A stretch of DNA of 43,877 nt from positions 1-43,877 of the forward strand of contig CALKVK010000026.1 in NCBI GenBank assembly GCA_937996235.1, in the 5' to 3' direction. This stretch comes from an uncultured bacterium (GTDB lineage: Bacteria > Planctomycetota > JAJSAM01 > JAJVHW01). Made by a program: the position numbers and the translations under genes. Each line of letters opens with the position of its first letter. Positions within the stretch are counted from its first letter, which is position 1. Below the pieces are notes generated by a model. It was not told the origin of the DNA. It was given only the letters and a program-made list of their open reading frames with translations, and searched no databases. Shown one piece after another: positions 7,682 to 18,500 of this stretch.

Positions 7682-8249
7682 GCGTCCCTCCCGGCGGCGG
7701 CGGCGACCGCGTCCGCGCCGACGGCCACGCCCGCGCGGAAGGCGGCGACGTTCGCCGGGGCGAAGCGCGCCTTCTCGCCGGAGAACTCGCCGTGGATCGC
7801 CGTCTCGACGGCCGCGAGCGGCACGGCGTGGGTCGCGCCCGCGTACGCGCCGAGCATCACCAGGTTCTGCGCGCGCTCGACGCCCGCCTCGCGCGCGAGG
7901 CGCCGCGCGTCCACGCGGACCACCGTGCAGTCCGGACGCTCCGGGTCGCGCTCGATCAGCGTCGTGTCGAGCACGATCACGCCGCCCGGCCGCACGCGCG
8001 GCGCGAACTTCTCGAGCGACGGGAGATTCATCGCGACGAGCGCCGCGTGACGCGTCAGCAGCGGCGAGCCGATCGGCTCGGACGCGAGGCACACCGTGAC
8101 GTTCGCGGTGCCGCCGCGCATCTCCGGCCCGTAGCTCGGGAGCCACGAGACCTCGAGCCCCTCGGCCATCGCCGCGTGTGCGAGCAGCTTCCCCGCGAGC
8201 AGCATGCCCTGCCCGCCGAACCCCGCGAAGAGCACGTCGGTGCCGCGCA

Positions 8250-8250
<1 letters not shown>
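7678..8250 (-). CDS. korC: 2-oxoacid:ferredoxin oxidoreductase, gamma subunit
   Basis: The 190-aa protein opens with DVLFAGFGGQGMLLAGKLL, the hallmark of the gamma (POR/KOR catalytic-gamma) subunit, followed by SYGPEMRGGTANVTV, which is strongly conserved in the family. Length matches the usual 180-190 aa. It overlaps the upstream beta gene by one base (TGATG) and the downstream alpha gene by four bases, so all three are translated from one message. It is required to assemble the CoA-binding and electron-transfer core of the four-subunit enzyme. Confidence 0.88.
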
Positions 8251-9210
<960 letters not shown>

Positions 9211-9218
<8 letters not shown>

Positions 9219-10020
9219 GGCGGCGGTGCACCTCCGGGACCAGGCGCGCGTGCGTCGCGACGCCGACGGGGACCGTGCGCGGCGCGGGCGCCGCGCAGCG
9301 CGCGCGCGTCTCCGGGCGCAGCCACGGCGGCAGCATGCGCCGCTCGAGCCGCAGCAGCGGCTCCGGCAGCGCGGCGACGCGCGGGTCGTCGGCGAGCCGG
9401 CCGAGCGCCGCGACGAGCCGCAGCGGGATGCCGGCGGCGAGCGCGACGGCGCGCGTCAGCGCGACGCCCTCGAGGACGACGTCCGCGTCGGTCGCGTCGA
9501 GCAGGTGCGCGTTCGAGACGAGCCCGGTGATGCGCAGCCGCGAGGCGGCCGCGATCGCGTCGGCCTGCGCGAGGCAGCCGCCGACCGTCGCGCTGAACGG
9601 CCGGCGCGCGTTGACGACCTGCCACAGCTCGTACGCGCCCTCGCGCAGGAGCGGCCGGAACGACGAGAGCACGCGCGAGCCGACGTCGTCGCCGCCGACG
9701 TCGAGGATCGAGACCGTGCCCGGGGCGGGCGCGAGCAGGCCGGCGACCTGCGGGGTCACGATCGGCAGGTCCGCGTACACGAGCGGGCCCTCCGGCACGA
9801 CCACGCGCACGCCCGCGGCCTCCATCGCCTCGCGCGCCTCGCGGCAGCGGAAGTAGGGGTTCACGAGGTCGAGGTCCGCGATCTGGACGACGAGGCCGTG
9901 CGCGCGCAGGTGGAGCGCGAGGTTGACGGCGACCTCGGTCTTGCCCGAGCCGTAGCCGCCGACGAGGGCGATCAGGCGCTCGGCGGGGCGGGGGGCGACG
10001 GCTTCGGGCGCGGAGGACAT
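9211..10020 (-). CDS. P-loop ATPase of the CobQ/MinD-like class, first gene of the kor operon
   Basis: The 269-aa protein has a Walker A motif GGYGSGKT at 21-28, then ADLDLVNPYF, where NPYFR-type sequences are characteristic of P-loop proteins annotated near 2-oxoacid oxidoreductases, and a Walker B-like VSILDVGGDDVGSR. It resembles CobB/CobQ/MinD-type ATPases that mature metallo-enzymes. Being the first gene of the operon and overlapping korB by 8 bp, it probably helps assemble or load the Fe-S enzyme, but the exact role is unknown. The ATG at 10020 is the only well-placed start. Confidence 0.7.
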
Positions 10021-10074
10021 GGCGGCGCGCGCCGGGCGTGACCGCGTTCGCGCGGCGCGCCGGTGCGTCCCGAG

Positions 10075-10117
10075 AGCCTAGGCCGGGCCGCGCGGACGCT
10101 CTGTTACCAGGGTCACA
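10075..10117 (-). promoter_or_regulatory. promoter and candidate operator of the second operon (P-loop/kor)
   Basis: On the minus strand, TAGGCT (10080 to 10075) is the best -10 element upstream of the ATG at 10020. The palindrome TGTGACC-CT-GGTAACA spans 10117 to 10102. If the -10 is right, transcription starts at about 10068 and the palindrome is centred at -41.5, the classical position for a class II CRP/FNR-type activator. The same palindrome recurs upstream of the other operon. Confidence 0.55.
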
Positions 10118-10153
10118 AGCACGCTCGGCGCGGGGCTCCGCGTGCGACGCCGA

Positions 10154-11155
10154 TCACGCGCTGCCGGCGATGCGCGCGCCGGTCCCGGCGAGCAGCCGCG
10201 TGGCGAGCGGGTCGCCGCGTCGCAGCCCGAACAGCGCGGTCGCGGCGGCGTCGGCGGTCGTGCAGTCGGCGGCGACGATCGTCAGGCTGTGCGTGCCCGC
10301 GGACGTCGCGTAGGGGCGCGCCGTGCGCGGATCGACGAGGTGGTGGAGACGCAGCCCGTCGCGCTCTGCGCCGCGCTCGTAGTCGCCGCTCGTCGCGACG
10401 GCGGCATCGGAGACGTCGAGCACGTCGCACAGCGCGTCCGGACGCGCCGGGTCGCGGACGCCCACGCGCCACGCGACGCCGTCGCCGCTCCGCCCCGCGG
10501 CCGCCAGGTCGCCGCCGGCGTTGACGAGCGCGTCGTCGATGCCGTGCGCGCGGATCGCCGCGAGCGCACGGTCCACCGCGTGCCCCTTCGCGATGCCGCC
10601 GAGATCGAGCGACGACTCCGCGCGCGCGAGGCGCACGACGTCGCGGCCCGCGCGCCGGTCCACGTCGAGGGAGCGCCACAGTCGGGCGCCGGCGAGCTGT
10701 GCCGCGACGCGCTCCGTGTCCGCGGGCGGCGTGCCGTCGGCCCACAGCGCGTACGCGCGCCCGAGGCACGGGTCGAAGCGACCGTCGGTGCGCTCGGCCC
10801 ACGCGAGGGCGGAGCGCACGACCGCAGCGGTCTCCGCGCCGACGGCGACCGGCTCGCCGCCGGCAGAGAGGTTGGCGCGACCGACGTCGCTCGTCGCGGC
10901 GAAGCGCGTCATCGCGACGTCGGTGCGGCGCAGCTCGCGCACGGCCGCGGCGAGCGCCGCGTCCGCGCGTGCGGCGTCGTCGCAGACGACCACGCAGTCG
11001 GCGACGGTGCCCATCACGAGCACGGTGCGGCGGTGCGCGCGCGGACGCCGCGCGAGGGCGAACGGCACGGAGGCGACGACGAACGCGCCGACGCCGAGCG
11101 CGAGCAGCTCGCGTCGTGCGATGCCGCCGGAGCTTGGACGTTCACGCGGTGTCAT
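10154..11155 (-). CDS. apbE: FAD:protein FMN transferase (flavin carrier maturation)
   Basis: The 333-aa protein matches ApbE: TVLVMGTVADCVV near the start, then DLGGIAKGHAVDRAL, ALVNAGGDL and HHLVDPRTARPYA, all diagnostic. It moves FMN from FAD onto a threonine of RnfG and RnfD outside the cytoplasm. The N-terminus has a twin-arginine-like signal (ARRELLALGVGAFVVASVPFALA), so export by Tat is likely. The ATG at 11155 overlaps the stop of the Cys-rich peptide gene by 4 bp and has a GAGGAG ribosome binding site. It is the last gene of the rnf unit, next to its predicted substrates. Confidence 0.9.
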   Translation of the reverse strand: MTPRERPSSGGIARRELLALGVGAFVVASVPFALARRPRAHRRTVLVMGTVADCVVVCDDAARADAALAAAVRELRRTDVAMTRFAATSDVGRANLSAGGEPVAVGAETAAVVRSALAWAERTDGRFDPCLGRAYALWADGTPPADTERVAAQLAGARLWRSLDVDRRAGRDVVRLARAESSLDLGGIAKGHAVDRALAAIRAHGIDDALVNAGGDLAAAGRSGDGVAWRVGVRDPARPDALCDVLDVSDAAVATSGDYERGAERDGLRLHHLVDPRTARPYATSAGTHSLTIVAADCTTADAAATALFGLRRGDPLATRLLAGTGARIAGSA

Positions 11156-11316
11156 GACGACTCTCCTCTCTCCCGGCGTTCGGGCCCGGCGTTCGGGCAC
11201 GCGCCGCAGCCCCCGCCGGTGCCGCACGCGGAGCCGTCGCAGCCGCGCACGCGCAGCAGCGCGAACGCCGCGAAGAGCAGCGCACCGAGGGCGGCGGCGA
11301 CGACGTACGGGATCAT
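11152..11316 (-). CDS. small Cys-rich membrane peptide (54 aa) between rnfA and apbE
   Basis: The reading frame gives one transmembrane helix (residues 2-21, PYVVAAALGALLFAAFALL) followed by a short cytosolic tail with CDGSACGTGGGCGAC (C26, C31, C37, C40). The layout resembles the small FeoB-associated Cys-rich membrane proteins. Both junctions are ATGA overlaps (11313-11316 with rnfA, 11152-11155 with apbE), which strongly supports real translation although it is too short for most gene finders. A role in Fe-S or electron transfer near Rnf is inference. Confidence 0.7.
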   Translation of the reverse strand: MIPYVVAAALGALLFAAFALLRVRGCDGSACGTGGGCGACPNAGPERRERGESS

Positions 11317-11891
11317 GCGCCCGAGAGCAGTCCTGCGAAGCCCATGAACGCCAGGCTGAGCGTGCCGGCGACGATCAGCACGAGGCCCGCGCCGCGCGTC
11401 ACGTCCGGGACGTCCGACAGCTCGGTCGTCTCGCGGATCGACGCCATCAGCACGAGCGCGAGCGTGAGCCCCAGGCCCGCGCCCACGGCGAACGCGAGAC
11501 CCTGGAAGAGGCCGTAGCCGCGGTTCGTCTGGAAGATCGCGAGGCCGAGGATCGCGCAGTTGGTGGTGATCAGCGGCAGGTAGATGCCGAGCTGCCGGAA
11601 CAGCGTCGGGCTGAACTTCTTCACGGCCATCTCGACGATCTGGACCAGCGACGCGATGACCACGATGAACGAGATGACGCGCAGGAACGGCGCGTACACG
11701 AGCACGAACGTGTTCAGCGCCCACGCGCAGAGCGACGTCAGCACGAGCACGAAGATGTTCGCGAGGCCCATGCGCAGCGCCGTCTCGACGCGGCCCGAGA
11801 CGCCGAGGAAGGGGCAGAGCCCGAGGAACAGCGAGAGCGTGAAGTTGTTCACGACCATCGCCGACAACAGGATCCACAGGAGGTCGCTCAC
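11313..11891 (-). CDS. rnfA: Rnf complex subunit A (membrane)
   Basis: The 192-aa protein has six hydrophobic helices and the conserved start LLWILLSAMVVNNFTLSLFLGLCPFLG, plus ITTNCAILGLAI, both hallmarks of RnfA; usual length is about 193 aa. The helices carry the two conserved cysteines (C27 in GLCPFLG, and the one in TNCAIL) that bind the intramembrane Fe-S cluster shared with RnfE. The GTG at 11891 is chosen because it gives the canonical N-terminus and a 4-bp overlap with rnfE. Confidence 0.93.
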   Translation of the reverse strand: MSDLLWILLSAMVVNNFTLSLFLGLCPFLGVSGRVETALRMGLANIFVLVLTSLCAWALNTFVLVYAPFLRVISFIVVIASLVQIVEMAVKKFSPTLFRQLGIYLPLITTNCAILGLAIFQTNRGYGLFQGLAFAVGAGLGLTLALVLMASIRETTELSDVPDVTRGAGLVLIVAGTLSLAFMGFAGLLSGA

Positions 11892-12514
11892 GAGCGTGCC
11901 TCCCCGGCCGCCGCGGCGCGCCGCCGCCGCAGCCACGAGAGCGCGATGAGGATCGAGCCGAGCGTCAGGAACCCGCCGGGCGGCAGGATCATCACGACCC
12001 ACGGCTCGTAGTGTGCGCCGAACAGCGGGTGCCCGAGGAACGAGCCGGAGCCGAGCACCTCGCGCACCGAGCCCATCAGCACGAGCGCGATCACGAACCC
12101 TGCGCCGGTGCCGAGCGCGTCGAGCGCCGCGCGGCCGACGGGCCGCTTGCTCGCGAACGCCTCCTGGCGGCCGAGGATGATGCAGTTGACGACGATCAGC
12201 GCGATGAACGCGCCGAGCGCCTTGTGGATGCCGGGCGCGAGCGCCTCGAGCGCCATGTCCGCGACCGTCACGAACGTCGCGATGATCAGCACGTACGCGC
12301 TGATGCGCACCTCGCCGGGCACGAGCCGCTTGACCGACGCCACGAGCACGCTCGAGCCGAGCAGCACGAACGCGGTCGCGATGCCCATCGCGAGACTGTT
12401 CGCGACGCTGTTCGTGACGGCGAGCGTCGGGCAGAGTCCGAGCATCTGCACGAGCACGGGGTTCTCGCGCCAGATGCCGCGGAGGAGGTCCTCGCGGGCG
12501 GTCGTCTCCTTCAT
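11888..12514 (-). CDS. rnfE: Rnf complex subunit E (membrane)
   Basis: The 208-aa protein has six membrane helices. WRENPVLVQMLGLCPTLAVTNS at the N-terminus and LIVVNCIILGRQEAFA are diagnostic for RnfE. The cysteines in GLCP and VNCI pair with those of RnfA around the membrane-embedded cluster. Overlaps rnfG by 4 bp (ATGA) and rnfA by 4 bp (GTGA), implying stoichiometric coupled translation. Confidence 0.93.
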   Translation of the reverse strand: MKETTAREDLLRGIWRENPVLVQMLGLCPTLAVTNSVANSLAMGIATAFVLLGSSVLVASVKRLVPGEVRISAYVLIIATFVTVADMALEALAPGIHKALGAFIALIVVNCIILGRQEAFASKRPVGRAALDALGTGAGFVIALVLMGSVREVLGSGSFLGHPLFGAHYEPWVVMILPPGGFLTLGSILIALSWLRRRRAAAAGEARS

Positions 12515-13212
12515 CGCGCGGCCTCCGCGGCGTAGGCGTCGAGCGCAGGGCGCAGGCGCGCGAGCGTCGTGTCGATGGCGTCGATGACCGTGCGCGACGA
12601 GATCGTGGCGCCCGTGATCATGTCCACCTCGGACGGTGCGCCCGTGCCGCGGCCGGCCTTCACGCCGACGAGCGGCGTCGTGCGTCCCACGAAGCCCGCC
12701 GCGAACGCGGGGTCCTTCTCGATGCGGTCGCCGAGCCCCGGCGTCTCGCGGCTCTCGAGCACGCGGATCGCGCGCACGGTGCCGTCCTTCGGCTCCCAGC
12801 CGAACAGCAGCGAGACCTTGTCCTGGAAGCCCGGCTTCGACGCGGGGATCGCGAAGCCGTCGAGGCGCGCGCCGTCGTCGCCGAGTCCCGCGTAGACGGT
12901 GTCGAGCGTGCGCGGGTCGGCGCCCGCCGGCAGGTCGGGCGTGAACGCGCCGTCCACGAGGTAGAGCGTCCGGTACGACGTCGGCCCCGCGAGCACCTCG
13001 AGCACCGCGTCCTCGAGGACGCGCTGCTTGTGCGCCGCGATCACGGGCTCCGTCACGCGGTGCACGCTGACGAGGAGGAGCCCCGCGAGCGCGCCGGAGA
13101 TGCCGAGCGTCGCGACGAGCCGCAGCGGCGACACCGCCGGCGGGGCGGGCGGCGGCGCGGTCGGCCCCGGCCCGGTAGGGCCCGGACCGATGGGAGAAGC
13201 GTGCGCCGTCAC
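12511..13212 (-). CDS. rnfG: Rnf complex subunit G (covalent FMN carrier)
   Basis: The 233-aa protein has one N-terminal helix (residues 29-50) and an extracytoplasmic FMN-binding domain. The ApbE recognition motif is seen as D197-M-I-T200-G-A-T203, and FMN should be linked to T203. Also conserved are GFQDKVSLLFGW and ESRETPGLGD. A Pro/Gly-rich N-terminal extension (residues 7-28, GPGPTGPGPTAPPPAPP) precedes the helix and is unusual. GTG at 13212 overlaps the rnfD stop by 4 bp. Confidence 0.92.
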   Translation of the reverse strand: MTAHASPIGPGPTGPGPTAPPPAPPAVSPLRLVATLGISGALAGLLLVSVHRVTEPVIAAHKQRVLEDAVLEVLAGPTSYRTLYLVDGAFTPDLPAGADPRTLDTVYAGLGDDGARLDGFAIPASKPGFQDKVSLLFGWEPKDGTVRAIRVLESRETPGLGDRIEKDPAFAAGFVGRTTPLVGVKAGRGTGAPSEVDMITGATISSRTVIDAIDTTLARLRPALDAYAAEAAR

Positions 13213-14210
13213 GACGTCGCCTCGCGCGGGCGCTGGCCGAACACGCGCGGCTGCGTGGCGCGGTTGATGAACGGCACGAGCGCGTTCATCAGCAGGATTG
13301 CGTACATCACGCCCTCGGCGAGTCCGCCCCAGACACGGATCACGACGACGAGCGCGCCGATGCCCGCGCCGAAGATCCACGCGCCGCGCCGCGTGACCGG
13401 CGACGTGACCATGTCGGTCGCCATGTACACGGCGCCGAGCACGAGCCCGCCGGAGAAGAGCATGAACAGCGGACCGGGGTAGCGCGCGTCCACGGCGTGC
13501 AGCACGCCGGAGAGGAGCGCGGTCGACGCGAAGACCGCGGCGGGGATGCGCCAGTCGAGGTAGCGCTTGAGCGCGAGCAGCACGCCGCACGCGAGGATCA
13601 GCAGCGCGGACGTCTCGCCGATGCAGCCGCCGGTGCGCCCGATGGCGAGGTCGAGCAGCGCGGTGCCCGTGTGCTCGAACTTCATCAGCCCGAGCGGCGT
13701 CGCGGCGGTGACGGTGTCGGCCGCGGGGCTCGTGAGCGGCAGCGCGAGCAGGTCGCCGCGGAACGCGCTCCAGTCGGCCGCGGGCGCGGGCCACGTGGTG
13801 ATCGCGACGGGGAACGCGGCCTGCAGGAACGCGCGCCCGACGAGCGCCGGGTTGAAGACGTTCTGGCCGAGTCCGCCGAAGACGAGCTTGCCCGCGACGA
13901 TCGCGAACGCGCCGCCGAGGCACGCCATCCACAGCGGGAAGCCGGGCGGTAGCGTGAGTCCGAGCAGGAGACCCGTGATCGCGGCGGAGCCGTCGCCGAG
14001 CGCGCCGCGGCGGCCGAAGAGGTGCTCGGGGACGACGGCGCCGACGACCGCGGCCGCGACGACGAGCAGCGCCCCCGGCCCGAACCACCACGCGCCCGCG
14101 GCGAGCAGCGGCACGAGCGTCGCGACGACCGTCCACATGATGCGCGGCGTCGAGTCCGCCGAGCGCACGTGCGGCGCCGCCGTGACGAGCAGGCGCGCGT
14201 CGGTGCTCAC
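13209..14210 (-). CDS. rnfD: Rnf complex subunit D (membrane, covalent FMN)
   Basis: The 333-aa protein has about nine membrane helices and the RnfD/NqrB signatures GDGSAAITGLLLGLTLPP and FGGLGQNVFNPALVGRAFL. The FMN attachment site is D165-TVTAA-T171, with alanine in place of the usual glycine (S/T-G-A-T becomes T-A-A-T); T171 is the expected attachment residue. It is the main ion-translocating subunit with RnfA and RnfE. GTG at 14210 overlaps rnfC by 4 bp. Confidence 0.92.
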   Translation of the reverse strand: MSTDARLLVTAAPHVRSADSTPRIMWTVVATLVPLLAAGAWWFGPGALLVVAAAVVGAVVPEHLFGRRGALGDGSAAITGLLLGLTLPPGFPLWMACLGGAFAIVAGKLVFGGLGQNVFNPALVGRAFLQAAFPVAITTWPAPAADWSAFRGDLLALPLTSPAADTVTAATPLGLMKFEHTGTALLDLAIGRTGGCIGETSALLILACGVLLALKRYLDWRIPAAVFASTALLSGVLHAVDARYPGPLFMLFSGGLVLGAVYMATDMVTSPVTRRGAWIFGAGIGALVVVIRVWGGLAEGVMYAILLMNALVPFINRATQPRVFGQRPREATS

Positions 14211-15538
14211 GGGGCCGCCCGCGCGGCGAGCCGCCGCAGGTCGCGCTTCGCCGCGCCGAACATCTGGCTGAGCGGGATGTTCGACGGGCACACGTACGAG
14301 CAGCAGCCGCAGACCATGCACACGCCGAGGTGGTGCGCGTCCATCTCCTCGAGCCGTCCGCGCTTCGCGAGACTCCCGAGGAGCTGCGGGTTCAGGAACA
14401 CGGGGCACGCGTCGAGGCAGCGCCCGCAGCGGATGCACGGGTGGACGTCGCGCGCGCGCACGTCCGCCTCGGTCAGCACGACGACGCCCGTCGTGCCCTT
14501 CGTGACGGGCGCATCGAGCTCGGCGAGCGCGTTGCCCATCATCGGTCCGCCGAGCACGACCTCCGCCGCGTCGTCGGTCAGTCCGCCGCACGCGTCGAGC
14601 AGCGCGCGCACGCGCGTGCCGACGGGCACGATCAGGTTCGCGGGCTTGCGGACGCCGGGTCCGGTGACGGTCACGATGCGCTCGACGAGCGGCAGACCCG
14701 TCTCGAACACCTCCGCGATCGTCGCGATCGACGCGACGTTCTGGACGACGACGCCGACGTCGAGCGGCAGCCCGCCCTCCGGCACCTCGTGGCCGAGGAG
14801 CGCGCGGATGAGCATCTTCTCCGCGCCCTGCGGGTACTTCACCGTGAGCCCGACGATGTCGACGTCGAGGTCGTCGGGGCGGGTGCGCTGCAGCGCGGCG
14901 AGGGCGTCGGGCTTGTTGTTCTCGACGCCGATCAGCGCGCGCGTCGCGCCGAGGCACTTCATCATGATGCGCAGGCCGAGGTGCACGCGCTCCGGGTACT
15001 CGGCCATCGTGCGGTGGTCGGTCGTGAGGTAGGGCTCGCACTCGCAGCCGTTCAGGATCAGGCTCTCGACGCGGCGCCCCTCGGGCGGCTTCAGCTTCAC
15101 GTGCGTCGGGAACGCCGCGCCGCCGAGCCCGACCACGCCGCCCTGACGCACGGCCTCGACGAGACCGTTCGCGTCGAGGTCGTGCCAGTCGGGGATCAGG
15201 CGCGGGCGCGGCGCCTGCGCGCTGTGCGCGGCGACCTGGATGCGGATGGCCGGGAGCCACGCGCCGCTCGGGTGCGGCTGCGGCACGATGTCGAGCACCG
15301 TGCCCGCCGCCGAGGCGTGCACGGGCGACGAGACCCAGCCGTCGGCCTCCGCGATCTTGTCGCCGCGCTCCACGCGGTCGCCCGGGCGCACGATCGGCCG
15401 CGCCGGCCTGCCCGCGTGCTGCGACAGCGGCAGCACGAGCTCGTCGGGGAACGGCATGCGGCGGATCGCGCGCTCCGCCGTGAGCTCCTTGTGCTCGGGC
15501 GGGTGCACTCCGTGGCGGAAGCCGCGCAGGAATCCCAT
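14207..15538 (-). CDS. rnfC: Rnf complex subunit C (NADH/ferredoxin-side flavo-Fe-S subunit)
   Basis: The 443-aa protein has the RnfC N-terminal domain (GVHPPEHKELTAERAIRRMP), the flavin/NAD-binding core (VGLGGAAFPTHVKLKP, LILNGCECEPYLTTDHR) and two [4Fe-4S] motifs near the C-terminus (CIRCGRCLDACP and CMVCGCCSYVCP). It is at the short end of the family, without the long repetitive C-terminal extension of the E. coli protein. It starts 10 bp after the nifJ stop, the only junction of the unit without overlap, so nifJ and rnfC are still closely coupled. Confidence 0.94.
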   Translation of the reverse strand: MGFLRGFRHGVHPPEHKELTAERAIRRMPFPDELVLPLSQHAGRPARPIVRPGDRVERGDKIAEADGWVSSPVHASAAGTVLDIVPQPHPSGAWLPAIRIQVAAHSAQAPRPRLIPDWHDLDANGLVEAVRQGGVVGLGGAAFPTHVKLKPPEGRRVESLILNGCECEPYLTTDHRTMAEYPERVHLGLRIMMKCLGATRALIGVENNKPDALAALQRTRPDDLDVDIVGLTVKYPQGAEKMLIRALLGHEVPEGGLPLDVGVVVQNVASIATIAEVFETGLPLVERIVTVTGPGVRKPANLIVPVGTRVRALLDACGGLTDDAAEVVLGGPMMGNALAELDAPVTKGTTGVVVLTEADVRARDVHPCIRCGRCLDACPVFLNPQLLGSLAKRGRLEEMDAHHLGVCMVCGCCSYVCPSNIPLSQMFGAAKRDLRRLAARAAP

Positions 15539-15548
15539 GGTGCGCGCC

Positions 15549-18500
15549 TCAGCGGAAGCGCTCCGCGCGCTTCGTCCACTTGTCGAGGTCGGGCTCCGTC
15601 GGATCGAGCGGCGTGCCCGGGTGGATGATCGACACCGGGCAGCGCTCGGCCGCCATCACGAGCTGCTTGAAGGTGCCCGCGCGCGCGTCCTTGACGTACG
15701 CCTGCTTCTTCTCGTTGTACGAGAACAGGCGGTTGTTCAGGTTCGTGCACTCGTTGCACGCCGTGCAGCGCGCGGACTCGATGTACGCCTCGAGCGCGAA
15801 GTCGTCGTCCGCGGCCGCGGGCTCCGCCGCCGCGGCGGGTGCGGCCGCGACGGCCACGGCGACCGCCGCGGGCTGCGCCGCAGCGGGTGCCGCCGCGACG
15901 GGCGCCGCGACGGCGACCGGCGCTGCGCGCTGCAGCGCGTCCACCGGCAGACGCGCCGCCTCGGCGAGCGCCTCGGCGATCGTGCGTCCGCCGGCGCCGG
16001 AGCGCAGGAGACCCGTCGCCAGCTTGCGCGCGATCTCCTGCGGGTAGGACGCCCGCAGCGCGGCGAGCCGCGCCTCGTACTCCTCGCGGAGCGCGCGCTC
16101 GCGCGCCGCGAACTCGGCCTCCGCGCGGCGCTGCACGGCCGCCTCGACGCTGCGTGGCGGCTCCTCGCCCGCCATCTGCCGGAGCTGGTGCCACAGGCCG
16201 AGGCGCTCCTCGGCGAGCGCGACGATCTCGGGCGAGACGCTCATGCGCACGAGCCGCCGGTCCTGGCGGCGCGCCTGCAGGTACGGCGTCTTCCCGTCGC
16301 GCTCCGCCTGGCTCAGCTCCAGGTACTCGTGGAACGGCACGAGTCCGTGCACGTCGTCGTCCGCGAGCCGCTTGAAGTGCTTCGCGAAGCGCGCCTCCGT
16401 GGCGGCCCAGTCCGCGATCGTGAGCGGCAGCTCGAGCGTCTGCTCGGCGCCCGCGGCGTCCACGTACGTGAGCTGGTACGAGGGCCACGTGGTGTCGGGT
16501 GACGGGTTGCCGTCGAGCGACAGGCGGTCGGACAGCTCCGGGCCGGCGTCGGGGTCGTAGCGCACGAGCACGAACGCGCGGCTCTCGAGCGCGAGCTTCG
16601 CCTGGTGCGCGGCGGAGTCGTCGGCGATGCCGTGCTCGGGCGGGCACGGGCAGTGCAGCACGAACACGGCGGGCCGCCGCGCGTGCAGTCCCTTCAGCAC
16701 GCCGCCGAGCAGGTGCGCGGGGGCGGCCTGCGACGACTGCAGGAGATACGCGCCGCGGTGCGCCATGACGAGCAGCGAGAGCTCCTTGCGCGTCTCCTCC
16801 TTGCCGCGCTGCGCGGGCCCGAACGCGGCCATGTCGGAGACCTGGCCCGTGAAGCCGCTCGTGCACGCCTGCCCGCCCGTGTTCGAGTAGACCTGCGTGT
16901 CGAGCACCATCACGCGCACCGGCTTGCCCGACGCGAGCAGGCGCGAGAGGTTCTGGAACCCGATGTCGAGCATCGCGCCGTCGCCGCCCACCGCGAAGAT
17001 CGGCGGACAGAGCGCGAACTCGTCGTCGTCGAAGCCGCGCCAGTCGAGCGCGCGGAACGCCTCTTCGTCGGTCGCGGGGTCGTACGTGCCGTCGAGCAGC
17101 TTCTGCGCGCGACGCACGGCGACGAAGCCCGCGGCCATCTTGCGCATGTGCCCCTCGAACACGCCGATCGCGATCGACGGCGCGTCCTGGAACAGGTGGT
17201 TGACCCACGGGAACGGGTACGGGTTGTAGGGGTACGTGCTGCCCCAGACCGACGAGCAGCCCGTCGCGTTGGCGAAGCCGACGCGCGCGCGGCCGCGTCC
17301 GCTCGGACCCTCGACGTAGCGCCAGCGCAGGTCGCGCAGCTCGCCGAGGGCGAGCGTGATGCGCTCGAGCGTCGTGCGGTCCTGCCCGGCCACGTGCACC
17401 GCGTCGCTGCCGCCGCGCGCGGCCGTCTCGACGTCGGCGTGGGCCGCGACGAGCTGTCGCGCGCGCGTGTCGAGGGCCTCGACGAGCGCGTCGAGGCGCG
17501 CGACGTGCCGCGCGACGACCGGCTGCATCGCCGCCTGCACCGCCGAGAGGACGAGGTGCACCGCGGTCTTCTCGCCGCAGCCCATGCACGCCCCGTCGCC
17601 GCCGACCATCGACTGGTAGTTCTCCTTCTTGAGGAGCAGCGACGACAGCACGCCGATGCCCTCGTCGAGGTCGGTGACCTGCACGTAGCGGTCGTCGGTG
17701 TCGGGCAGGCGGTTGCGGAACTCCCACGTGCGGCGCAGGCGCTCGACCACGTCCGCGTCCTGCTTCACGGTCGTCAGCGCGCCGTCCGGGCAGACCTCGA
17801 CGCAGATATTGCAGCCCTTGCACGCCTGCGGGTTGACGACGACGGAGAGCAGCCCGCCCGTGCCCTTCTCGCGGTTCTCGGGCAGTTCGAAGAAGGGCGC
17901 CGTGCGCGCGAGGGGGAACTCCGAGACGGCGAGCGCGACGCGCGCGAAGTCGGCGTCGAGTGCGGCACGGCGCTCGGGGTCGGGCGCGAGCTTCGGCGCG
18001 ACCTTCTCGTACGCGTTGCGGAGCGCGTCGGGGAAGGACGCCTCCCGCGCGGCTGCGAGCGCGCGGTGCGTCTCCTTCGCGAGCGGCTTCAGCGCCTGCC
18101 GGATGCGGTCGAGCGGACGCCCGTCCTCCGCCGCGGCGACGGCGGCCTCGAGGACGTCCGCCGCCGTGCTGACGAGACCGGGGATCGCGGCGTCGGGGCA
18201 CTGCACCCAGCAGCGGCTGCAGCCGGTGCACTTGTCCGCGTGGAACACGGGGACCTCGAAGCGCACGTCGGTCATGTCGCGGATCGACGACGTCGCCGCG
18301 GGCAGCGCGCTGATCGCGGCGAACGGGTCGGCGATGCCGTCCTCGCCGCTGCGGTAGAGGTGTCCGACCTGCTCCCAGAAGCGGCCCGGGTTGCCGATGC
18401 CCGCGCACGCGGCGGCGTTGTCGAGCGCCATCGGGAGGACCGGCAGCTCGCCGACCGACGTGCCCGACTCCGGGAGCTGTGCGACGTCGAGTTCGACGAC

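Noticed and set aside
7682..8146. N-terminal extension of korA
   Set aside because: This part is the other-frame reading of korC; GTG at 7681 restores the family N-terminus and a 4-bp overlap.
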